DNA of 64,000 nucleotides. Source: Candidatus Flexicrinis proximus (GTDB lineage Bacteria; Chloroflexota; Anaerolineae; Aggregatilineales; Phototrophicaceae). Positions 17,923-26,420 of the stretch are shown piece by piece (position 1 is the stretch's first letter; every line of letters starts with the position of its first letter). The position numbers and the translations under genes are program-made. The notes beneath the pieces were generated by a model, which saw only the letters and a list, made by a program, of their open reading frames with translations, did no database searches and was not told the origin of the DNA. The stretch covers positions 310,001 through 374,000 of the forward strand of contig JADJQF010000011.1 of assembly GCA_016712885.1 (NCBI GenBank), read 5' to 3'.

Positions 17923-18983
17923 ACTTTCGCCGCATCGGTACGTTATTTGTAAAAGACCTTCGCTATGGATCGCGCAATGTCATCTTCATCATTGCGATTG
18001 TCTTGCCTCTGGTGCTTTCACTGGTGATGGGCCTGCTGTTCGGAACAATACTGTCTGAAAAGCCAAAACTTGGAGTGACACAGGTCGGTGTGTCCGAGCT
18101 ATCGTCCAGGCTGTTGTCGCTGGATTTCATGGTTGTCCAGCAATTTGACTCGCAGGATGCCCTGCTCCGTGCCATCGAGACTGGCGCGGTTGAGATGGGG
18201 CTGGCACTGCCTGAAAACTTCGATGCCGGTCTGTCCTCTGGCGCGCGCGCAGACCTGACTCTGTATGTTTGGGGACAGAGTCTTGTCAAGAATCGGGCAG
18301 TGATTACGGCCGCAATTAGTGAGCAGCTCGTCGATATGACAGGGCGGGAGACCCCGATCACGATCAATCCAGTATTGGTCGGCGATCGAGTGGCAGTCTC
18401 GTGGCAGCAGCGACTTCTGCCACTGGTTGTACTGGTCTCAGTAATGATCGGCGGGATGATGGTGCCCGCGATTTCGTTGATCGAGGAGAAGCAGGCCCGT
18501 ACCCTGCGGGCGCTGACCGTTACCCCGATGGCCATGGCCGAAATCTTTGTCGCCAAGGGGCTGATGGGCGTCCTGCTTTCAATCTTCTCCGGGGTTGCGA
18601 TTCTGACACTTAACGGCGGTTGGGGAGCAAATCCGGCACTCCTGCTGTTTGTCCTGGCCCTGGGGGGGACACTGTCAGCGGCATTCGGGGTGCTGCTTGG
18701 CTCCCGTGTCAAAGACATCCAGACGCTGTTCGCTGTTGTAAAGTCGATCGGGATTCTGCTGTATGCGCCGGGATTGATCGCGCTGTTCCCCGATGCGATC
18801 CCGCAGTGGATTGCTCGGCTCTTTCCGACCTACTACGTCCTGCAGCCGGTCATGGAGATCAGCCAGAATGGGGCAGGGCTGGGTGCCATCGCTGCCGATC
18901 TGGTGATCCTGCTGGCAATCATCGTGGCATTGATTGTCGGACTAGGGGTGACTGCGGAACGCCTGCAGGTACAGGAAGCCTGA
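17919..18983 (+). CDS. ABC-2 type exporter permease (second)
   Basis: A 354-residue paralogue of the preceding permease: N-terminal helix (VIFIIAIVLPLVLSLVMGLL), extracytoplasmic loop, then EEKQARTLRALTVTPMAMAE and a helix bundle. The ATG at 17919 overlaps the TGA of the previous gene; the open frame to 17826 lies inside that gene and is not used. Two different permeases suggest a heterodimeric membrane part served by the ATPase upstream. The gene ends just before a convergent surface-protein gene. Confidence 0.92.
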   Translation: MNFRRIGTLFVKDLRYGSRNVIFIIAIVLPLVLSLVMGLLFGTILSEKPKLGVTQVGVSELSSRLLSLDFMVVQQFDSQDALLRAIETGAVEMGLALPENFDAGLSSGARADLTLYVWGQSLVKNRAVITAAISEQLVDMTGRETPITINPVLVGDRVAVSWQQRLLPLVVLVSVMIGGMMVPAISLIEEKQARTLRALTVTPMAMAEIFVAKGLMGVLLSIFSGVAILTLNGGWGANPALLLFVLALGGTLSAAFGVLLGSRVKDIQTLFAVVKSIGILLYAPGLIALFPDAIPQWIARLFPTYYVLQPVMEISQNGAGLGAIAADLVILLAIIVALIVGLGVTAERLQVQEA

Positions 18984-19067
18984 GGTTTCTTCGTGCAAAG
19001 GAAGTGCGCGGCGAGTCGCGGGTAACAGCAAGCCCAGTCGAAGCGCAGCAAGCTGACATTGATCTGA

Positions 19068-19116
19068 CCCCAGAAAAACATCACCGGTTGGTATCAGTAA
19101 AGAGACCAGCCGGTGA
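19068..19116 (-). terminator. intrinsic terminator of the repeat surface-protein gene
   Basis: On the minus strand a 12-bp stem (19081-19092 with 19105-19116, one G-T pair) is followed by TGTTTTTCTG. It stands 47 bases beyond the stop codon of the gene that ends at 19164. The plus-strand exporter operon converges on it but has no T-run on its side. Confidence 0.8.
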
Positions 19117-19163
19117 CGCTATTTGCCTGAGGAGTGAATCTCACTCGCTTCAACCTATTGAGG

Positions 19164-22100
19164 TTAGTTGAGCGGACACCCCGCGTTGTTGTGACCATCC
19201 AGTACACTTGCGAGAGCGATGATGGCCGCGCGGTCGCCGCCAGCGATCACGGCGTTGACCTGCGCCTGGATATAGGCCACATCCAGCGGATAGTCAACGC
19301 GTGGATCAGAGGCATTCAGGACCGCAGGAACCGCCGCGCGCAGCAGGATCTCGCGAGCGCCGTTGAGGGTGTTCCCACCCTTGAGGCTCAGGGCTTCAAG
19401 CAGGGTCTTGGCTGCGTATGGTGGAGGCGTCGCACTGAACATCGAGGATACCAGGCCGCTTGGGGCATAGCCAGTCGGCCCCCAGTTGGACGCATGGTTC
19501 TTCCAGTATCCAGGCGTGCAGCCCTGGCAGGGTACAGACACCGGGATGGTCACCGTATCTTGGCCTGTCGAAGCGGTATCGTTCGTCACGAACGACGCAG
19601 TATTGACCAGCGGCTCCTTCGGACCACAGGCGTCATACGGGCCGACATCACGGGTGTATGGCGGGAAGCTATATGACAGGCCGCCGCTCGCGCAGACGGT
19701 GCCGAGGATGCCGGCGAACGTGTCGGTGACATTGACACATTCGTCGACCTCGTTTGCCGGAACACCGCTGAAAACGACATCAGCGGAGCCGTTGAAGAGG
19801 GTGCTGCCGCCTGGGACGTTTTGAAGTTCGGCAGAGGCAACATTGAGGCGGTCAGAGCTGTCGGGTAGGGACGCATTGTAAGAGCAGGTGAGTGCGCCGC
19901 CAGCAGGCAGAACGTACGGGAAGCTGACACCGCAGTCGACCGCAGCCGGAATTGCACCGCTGATCACGTCCGAGACACCATTGATCAGCGCGTCAATTGG
20001 AGCGGGATTGTTGACGGCGATCTCGCCGGATACTGCCCAGTCACTGTCCACCGCTAGCGCACTGACATTCACTACATAGGTGACAATGGCAGCTTCACCG
20101 GTTGCCAGCGTCAGACTGTCGGTATCGGCCGATTTGTCGATCGTCCAATCCCATGTGCGCGTGAAGGTGGTAACAGCAGTCTTGGTGACTTCGAGTTCGT
20201 AGCAGGTTACTACGACGTTCTCGGTGTCGCTGTCCAGAACCACGCCGTTGTCGCCAATGACGCTGGCGGTGTTCGGATAGGTGTGGCTCTCACCGCAGCT
20301 GTAGGTCGCCGGGTAGGTGGTTCCATAAGGGCCGCCGATATCGTCAGCCAGTTCGCCCTCAAGCGTGTCCGTGACATCAACGGTTGCGTTGACCTCAACC
20401 GCCGGATCACCGAAGGTGACTGCGGCCTCGCCAGAGAAGGCTGTCGTGCCGCCCGGCGTGTTCTGCAAGGTAGCGGCGGCCGTATTCAGGCGTTCCGCGC
20501 CGTCAGGCAGTGAGCTGGAATAGGCGCATTCCAAAGAACTGTAGGACGCGATGGTCAGCGTCGGGCAATCGACCTCCACAGAGCCGATGCCGCTGATCAC
20601 GTCCGAGACGCTTTCCAGATTGGCTGTCAGCGGGCTGGGGTTGTTGACCGTGATTGTGCCGCTGACCGCCCAACCGCTGTCTTCGGATCCGGCGTAGGAG
20701 ACTTCAACCGAGTATTCCACAACGCCGGAGTCGCCGACAAACATATCGAGCGATTCGGGTTCAACCGACTTTTCGATATCCCAGTCATGGGTGCGCGTGA
20801 AGTTGGTGACGGCGGTCTTGGTGACTTGGAGTTCGTAGCAGTTTACTTCTACGTACTCGGTGTCGCTGTCCAGAACCACGCCGTTGTCGCCAATGACGCT
20901 GGCGGTATTCGAATAGGTGTGGCTTTCACCGCAGCTGTAGGTCGCCGGGTAGGTGGTTCCGTAAGGGCTGCCGATATCGTCGGCCAGGGTGCCCTCAAGC
21001 GTGTCCGTGACATCAACGGTTGCGTTGACCTCAACCGCCGGATCACCGAAGGTGACTGCGGCCGAGCCGGTGAAGTCGGTCGTGCCGCCCGGCGTGTTCT
21101 GCAGGGTAGCGGCGGCCGTGTTAAGGCGGTCCGCGCCATCCGGCAGCGTGCTGGAATACGAACAGACTAGAGAACCGCCGGGCGCGATACTCAGAGCCGG
21201 GCAGTTGACTGTCACGAGGCCGACACCACTGATCACGTCCGATACGGCGGTCAGGTTGGCCTGCAGCGGGCTGGGGTTGTTGACGGTGATTGTGCCGCTG
21301 ACCATCCAGTCGCTGTCGACGTAGCCCGCGTGGGTGACTTCGACCGAGTATTCTACAGCACCAGAGTCGCCGACAAACATGTCGAGAGATTCGGGTTCAA
21401 CCGACTTTTCGATATCCCAGTCATGGGTGCGGGTGTAGGTAGTGACGGCTGTCTTGGTGACGCTGAGTTCGTAGCAGTTGACCTGCACCGACGCGCTCGC
21501 CGAGGCGCCTGTTTGGACGATGGTCGCTGTGTTGTCATGCTGGCCCTCGTCCCGATCACAGGTAAACGTGCGGCTGTAGCTGGTGCCTTGACCATCGCTG
21601 AAATTGCCGAGCGAGCCAACCATGCTGTCGGTAACGTCGACCGTGGTCAGAATTTCGGTGGTTGGGGCGCCGAAAACCACGGCGGCCTGACCGGAACCAT
21701 TCATCAGCGGGTCAGCGGCAACGACCGTGGCGGTGTTCATGCGGTTAGCACCATCAGGCAGGGCCGATGAATAGGTGCACTGTAGGGTGCCGCCCGCCGC
21801 AACCGTATTCCCCGGACAGCTCACGCCGACCGGGCCGATTCCGCTGATATCGTCGGTTACGCTGAGGATGCTGGCATCGATCGAATTTGGGTTAAAGATC
21901 GAAATGGTGCCGCTTACGCCCCATCCACTGTCATTGAAACCCGTCTGATGCACGCTGACGCTGTAGGTCACCGTGCCGCTGTCATTTACGAACATATCGA
22001 GCGTATTAGGAGTGACTGACTTGAGAATATCCCAGGTGTACGTGCGCGTATACGACGTGTTGGCGTCCTTGCTCACGACCAGCGGTTGGACGCGGTTTAC

Positions 22101-22505
22101 ATCGCAGTGCGAAACTACCAGGTTGCTGCCTGACGTACCACCGGTAACCGATGCGCTCAACAGCTGCGCGTCAGCTACGGTCATGACGGTAATGTGGACC
22201 GATCCTCCGCCTTGCTGAGTTCCCGACCCGGTGGTTGTGCCGCCGGGGTTGAAGTTTGCCGTGAGGTTATAAGGCCCGACGCCATCCGGTTGGGTGAGGA
22301 TGAATAGCCAGACCTGATAGCCGAGCGGTACTGACCCTAATTGCGTGTTGTTATCGCAGTACCCGTTACTTGTTCCATTTCCAGTCCACGGTACGTCCGT
22401 GGCCAGAACCGTTGGTGCCATCATCATCGCTAATAGGATGACGATGGCCACTGCGGTGGTACTAACTAATTTCCGATGTAACGTTGTTTGTAATTCCCGC
22501 AACAT
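19164..22505 (-). CDS. large secreted repeat protein ending in a TPGYWKNH domain
   Basis: A 1113-residue exported protein. A signal peptide (VSTTAVAIVILLAMMMAPTV, cut near VLA) is followed by a unique N-terminal domain of about 120 residues. Then come four repeats of about 210 residues, each opening with a KSVEPESLDMFVGDSG-like segment and containing SGTITVNNPSP, SYSSTLPDGADRLNTA and NTASV elements, i.e. Ig-like DUF11-type folds. The C-terminus holds CTPGYWKNHASNWGP, a module often found at the end of secreted proteins in this phylum and in actinobacteria. Copies two and three are nearly identical in DNA. It probably forms an extended surface structure; no anchor motif or enzymatic residues were recognised. 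Confidence 0.85.
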   Translation of the reverse strand: MLRELQTTLHRKLVSTTAVAIVILLAMMMAPTVLATDVPWTGNGTSNGYCDNNTQLGSVPLGYQVWLFILTQPDGVGPYNLTANFNPGGTTTGSGTQQGGGSVHITVMTVADAQLLSASVTGGTSGSNLVVSHCDVNRVQPLVVSKDANTSYTRTYTWDILKSVTPNTLDMFVNDSGTVTYSVSVHQTGFNDSGWGVSGTISIFNPNSIDASILSVTDDISGIGPVGVSCPGNTVAAGGTLQCTYSSALPDGANRMNTATVVAADPLMNGSGQAAVVFGAPTTEILTTVDVTDSMVGSLGNFSDGQGTSYSRTFTCDRDEGQHDNTATIVQTGASASASVQVNCYELSVTKTAVTTYTRTHDWDIEKSVEPESLDMFVGDSGAVEYSVEVTHAGYVDSDWMVSGTITVNNPSPLQANLTAVSDVISGVGLVTVNCPALSIAPGGSLVCSYSSTLPDGADRLNTAAATLQNTPGGTTDFTGSAAVTFGDPAVEVNATVDVTDTLEGTLADDIGSPYGTTYPATYSCGESHTYSNTASVIGDNGVVLDSDTEYVEVNCYELQVTKTAVTNFTRTHDWDIEKSVEPESLDMFVGDSGVVEYSVEVSYAGSEDSGWAVSGTITVNNPSPLTANLESVSDVISGIGSVEVDCPTLTIASYSSLECAYSSSLPDGAERLNTAAATLQNTPGGTTAFSGEAAVTFGDPAVEVNATVDVTDTLEGELADDIGGPYGTTYPATYSCGESHTYPNTASVIGDNGVVLDSDTENVVVTCYELEVTKTAVTTFTRTWDWTIDKSADTDSLTLATGEAAIVTYVVNVSALAVDSDWAVSGEIAVNNPAPIDALINGVSDVISGAIPAAVDCGVSFPYVLPAGGALTCSYNASLPDSSDRLNVASAELQNVPGGSTLFNGSADVVFSGVPANEVDECVNVTDTFAGILGTVCASGGLSYSFPPYTRDVGPYDACGPKEPLVNTASFVTNDTASTGQDTVTIPVSVPCQGCTPGYWKNHASNWGPTGYAPSGLVSSMFSATPPPYAAKTLLEALSLKGGNTLNGAREILLRAAVPAVLNASDPRVDYPLDVAYIQAQVNAVIAGGDRAAIIALASVLDGHNNAGCPLN
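20200..21470 (-). repeat. 636-bp tandem repeats inside the surface-protein gene
   Basis: Identical landmarks recur at a constant spacing: TCGGTGTCGCTGTCC begins at 20221 and 20857, and TTTCGATATC at 20771 and 21407, in both cases 636 bp (212 codons) apart. The two units are almost the same over most of their length, while the outer protein repeats have diverged. This points to recent duplication within the gene. Confidence 0.85.
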
Positions 22506-22830
22506 ACTCTCCTCCGTTGATACGCAGCCCTAGTACTTTAGGCTACTCGACTCATAAACCGAGGTGCCGTGTTCAATGTCGCATTAAGATATAGTTGAGT
22601 AGTTTCGAGATACATATTATTAGACAACTATGTGTTTTCACCGGCTGGACGCGAATCGATGCAACCCGGAAAAAGCGTCGGTTTCCAAGAGTCTCACGGG
22701 AAAAAATCCGGATCAGCTTCGGATAGCAGCACCCTTGAAGAACTGCCGAGTCAGTTCAGATGGACGCAAAAAGAGCGGCAGGAGATTACTACCCCCTGCC
22801 GCCCTAACTGACGTGACTAACTTGTGCTGC
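22506..22830 (-). terminator. spacer with intrinsic terminator of the Thr-Pro repeat gene
   Basis: On the minus strand a stem GCGGCAGG/CCTGCCGC (22775-22782 with 22795-22802) is followed by CTCTTTTTGC, 28 bases after the stop at 22831. The rest of this 325-bp spacer is AT-rich near 22570-22640 and must hold the promoter of the downstream repeat protein; no gene is seen. Confidence 0.75.
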
Positions 22831-24066
22831 TTAGGGCAGCGCCGAGCACACCGAGATTGTGTCCCATGCGCCGGGCCGGGTTGACGTGGTATCGAGCGCC
22901 AGCGACAGCAAGTCGATCCGCGGGAAGGGCGGGAAGTCACCACCGGCTGGCACGAACGACCGGTTTTGCTCGGACCCCGGTGACGGCACTCTACCTTCTC
23001 GACTGGCGTCTTCCTCACTCTGGGTATCGACCGGATAGACATCGTCCGCGCCCGAGAATGTGAGTTGACTGGCGGCCAACAGGACATCCGCTGGAGGAGC
23101 ATCCATCGGCAGCGCCGACATTTCGAACAGGTTTGCATCGCCACTGGCGTCCGACGTGAAGACCAACGAAGTCAATCCGCAGCGCCAGGTTGGGGCGTAG
23201 TCGGCGATCGCATTGTCCGTGACCTGACGTGTCAGACCAGATGCCAGCTCGAAGACATAGATGTCGAGATCGGAGTCGACGTTGCTTTCATAGGCAATCA
23301 ACGATCCGTCGGGGGACCAGGCGGGATTCATCACGCGCTCGGCCGGCTCGGAAATCTGGCGGACATCGCTGCCATCCGCGTTCATCAGGTAGAGCGCATC
23401 GGCATCGGCGCCGCGCGACGACCGGAAGGCAATCTGCCTGCCGTCTGGCGACACGACCGGATCGCGGTCGTCAGTCGTACCGTCACTGAGTAGCGTCGTC
23501 ACTGCGGTGTCGAGATCAAAGCGATAGATCTGCCAGGCGTCGCTGCGATCCGATTGGAACACAACGCTACGCCCGTCCGGCATCCAGTAGGCGTTGATGT
23601 CGCTGGCTGGTTCGGCAGTCAAACGGACCTCAATGCCGGTCTGGACATCGAATAAATAGATTTCCCAGTTGCCGTCACGGGACGATTCGAAGGCAAGCAG
23701 ATTGCCAGGGCCCCAGGCTGGATCAATGTCCATCGCCTGAGTATTGAAGGACAACTGCCGCAGATCGCTGCCGTCGGAGCGGGTGAGGAACAGCTCCCAA
23801 TTTCCGGTACGGTTGCTGGTAAACACGACCCACTCACTGTTTGCGGAACGGCTCGGTTCGATGTCATGCACCCCATCGGCAACGCCTTGCGAGACGTCGG
23901 CAAATAGATCCGGACCATCAAGCCGGTAGATTTCCCAGTCGCGTGTCATGTTGCTGTGGTACAGCAGCCAGTTAGTGCAGGCTGCTGAGCACGATTCCGA
24001 AGGTGTCGGTGTGGCCGATGGCGTCCCTCTCGGGGGCCGTTTGCGTAAGAGACTGCCCTGCCGGGG
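22831..24066 (-). CDS. C-terminal beta-propeller part (TolB/PD40-like) of a broken surface protein
   Basis: The frame is open from 24066 down to 22831. It encodes SATPTPSESCSAAC, then NWLLYHSNMTRDWEIY and six to seven PD40/WD40-like beta-propeller blades. The blades carry SNRTGNWELFL, SSRDGNWEIYL, SDRSDAWQIYR and SPDGSLIAYESN, as in TolB. An internal ATG at 23949 exists, but the sequence before it is still protein-like and no ribosome site precedes it. Removing one base from the five-C run (plus-strand G's at 24032-24036) joins this frame to the Thr-Pro repeat region upstream, so this is most likely the C-terminus of the gene that starts at 28264. A ~50-residue Pro/Ser tail ends the protein. 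Confidence 0.75.
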   Translation of the reverse strand, partial: PRQGSLLRKRPPRGTPSATPTPSESCSAACTNWLLYHSNMTRDWEIYRLDGPDLFADVSQGVADGVHDIEPSRSANSEWVVFTSNRTGNWELFLTRSDGSDLRQLSFNTQAMDIDPAWGPGNLLAFESSRDGNWEIYLFDVQTGIEVRLTAEPASDINAYWMPDGRSVVFQSDRSDAWQIYRFDLDTAVTTLLSDGTTDDRDPVVSPDGRQIAFRSSRGADADALYLMNADGSDVRQISEPAERVMNPAWSPDGSLIAYESNVDSDLDIYVFELASGLTRQVTDNAIADYAPTWRCGLTSLVFTSDASGDANLFEMSALPMDAPPADVLLAASQLTFSGADDVYPVDTQSEEDASREGRVPSPGSEQNRSFVPAGGDFPPFPRIDLLSLALDTTSTRPGAWDTISVCSALP

Positions 24067-24216
24067 TCAAAGTCACGCGGGGCGTGGCCGTTGGATTAAC
24101 GGTTAATGTCGCGCTGGGTGTCAACGACGGCGTCAATGACGATTCCGGTGTCGTAGATGCCGAAACCGGGTTATCCGTCGAGGTGCTGGTCGGTGCGAGG
24201 GTCGCGATCGACGGGG

Positions 24217-26420
24217 TGAAGGTCTGGGTCGGAGTATCGGTCGGCGTATTCGACGGAGTAAAGGTCTGAGTCGGCGTATCGGTCGGCGTGCTGGACGGGG
24301 TGAACGTCTGCGTCGGGGTGTCGGTCGGCGTATTCGACGTCGTAAAGGTCTGGGTCGGAGTATCGGTCGGCGTATTGGACGGCGTGAAGGTCTGGGTTGG
24401 AGTGTCGGTCGGCGTATTGGACGGCGTGAACGCTGCGTCGGGGTGTCGGTCGGCGTATTGGACGGCGTGAAGGTCTGGGTTGGAGTGTCGGTCGGCGTAT
24501 TGGACGGCGTGAACGTCTGCGTCGGGGTGTCGGTCGGCGTGCTGGACGGGGTGAACGTCTGCGTCGGCGTGTCGGTCGGTGTATTGGACGGCGTAAAGGT
24601 CTGGGTCGGAGTATCGGTCGGCGTGCTGGACGGGGTGAACGTCTGCGTCGGCGTATCGGTCGGCGTATTCGACGGCGTAAAGGTCTGGGTCGGAGTATCA
24701 GTCGGCGTGCTGGACGGGGTGAACGTCTGCGTCGGAGTATCGGTCGGCGTATTCGACGGGGTGAACGTCTGCGTCGGCGTATCGGTCGGTGTATTGGACG
24801 GCGTGAAGGTCTGGGTCGGCGTATCAGTCGGCGTATTGGACGGCGTGAAGGTCTGAGTTGGAGTGTCAGTCGGTGTATTCGACGGCGTAAAGGTCTGGGT
24901 CGGCGTATCAGTCGGCGTATTGGACGGCGTAAAGGTTTGCGTCGGGGTATCAGTCGGTGTATTCGACGGCGTAAAGGTTTGCGTCGGCGTATCAGTTGGC
25001 GTATTGGACGGCGTGAAGGTCTGCGTCGGCGTGTCGGTCGGCGTATTGGACGGCGTAAAGGTCTGGGTCGGCGTATCGGTCGGCGTATTCGACGGGGTGA
25101 ACGTCTGGGTCGGCGTATCAGTTGGCGTATTCGACGGCGTGAAGGTCTGCGTCGGGGTGTCGGTCGGCGTATTGGACGGCGTGAAGGTCTGCGTCGGGGT
25201 ATCAGTCGGTGTAGTCGACGGAGTAAAGGTCTGCGTCGGGGTATCAGTCGGCGTATTCGACGGCGTAAAGGTCTGGGTCGGAGTGTCAGTCGGCGTATTC
25301 GACGGAGTAAAGGTCTGCGTCGGGGTGTCGGTCGGCGTATTGGACGGCGTGAAGGTCTGCGTCGGGGTGTCGGTCGGCGTATTGGACGGCGTAAAGGTCT
25401 GGGTCGGCGTATCAGTCGGCGTATTGGACGGCGTAAAGGTTTGCGTCGGGGGTATCAGTCGGTGTATTCGACGGCGTAAAGGTTTGCGTCGGCGTGTCGG
25501 TCGGCGTATTGGACGGCGTAAAGGTCTGGGTCGGCGTGTCAGTTGGCGTATTGGACGGCGTGAAGGTCTGCGTCGGGGTATCAGTCGGCGTATTCGACGG
25601 CGTAAAGGTCTGGGTCGGAGTGTCAGTCGGCGTATTCGACGGCGTGAAGGTCTGCGTCGGGGTGTCGGTCGGCGTATTCGACGGCGTGAAGGTCTGCGTC
25701 GGGGTGTCGGTCGGCGTATTGGACGGCGTAAAGGTCTGGGTCGGCGTATCAGTCGGCGTATTGGACGGCGTAAGGTTTGCGTCGGGTATCGGTCGGTGTA
25801 TTCGACGGCGTAAAGGTCTGGGTCGGAGTATCGGTCGGCGTATTGGACGGCGTGAAGGTCTGGGTCGGCGTATCAGTCGGCGTATTGGACGGCGTGAAGG
25901 TCTGCGTCGGCGTATCAGTCGGCGTATTGGACGGCGTGAAGGTCTGGGGGGGGTGTCGGCGTATTCGACGGCGTGAAGGTCGGCGGGGTGTCGGTCGGGT
26001 GTTGGCGGCGTGTTGGACGGAGTAAAGGTCTGCGTCGGGGTATCAGTCGGCGTATTCGACGGCGTAAAGGTCTGGGTCGGGGTGTCGGTCGGCGTATTGG
26101 ACGGCGTGAACGTCTGCGTCGGGGTATCAGTCGGTGTATTCGACGGCGTAAAGGTTTGCGTCGGCGTGTCGGTCGGCGTATTGGACGGCGTAAACGTCGG
26201 CGTCGGGGTATCAGTCGGTGTATTCGACGGCGTAAAGGTTTGCGTCGGCGTGTCGGTCGGTGTATTCGACGGCGTAAAGGTCTGCGTCGGGGTATCAGTC
26301 GGTGTATTCGACGGCGTAAAGGTTTGCGTCGGCGTGTCAGTCGGCGTGAAGGTTGGGGTATTCGACGGAGTGAATGTGAACGACGGTGTGAAGGTAGGCG
26401 TATTTGTCGGGGTGTTGCTT
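24217..26420 (-). repeat. 42-bp minisatellite encoding about fifty Thr-Pro repeats
   Basis: A tandem array with a 42-bp unit that reads TPSNTPTDTPTQTF on the minus strand. By length it holds about 50 copies, with small sequence variants and a more diverged edge near 26340-26420. Because 42 is a multiple of three, the plus strand is also open for long stretches (VGVSVGVLDGVKVW), but that is a shadow. At least four places break the period: a missing T near 24430, an extra G near 25447, missing A and G near 25775-25792, and a garbled unit at 25944-26010. Each shifts the frame. Confidence 0.95.

Noticed and set aside
24217..26420. CRISPR array as an explanation of the regular repeats
   Set aside because: There are no unique spacers. 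Units are contiguous 42-bp copies in coding frame, and no cas gene is present.
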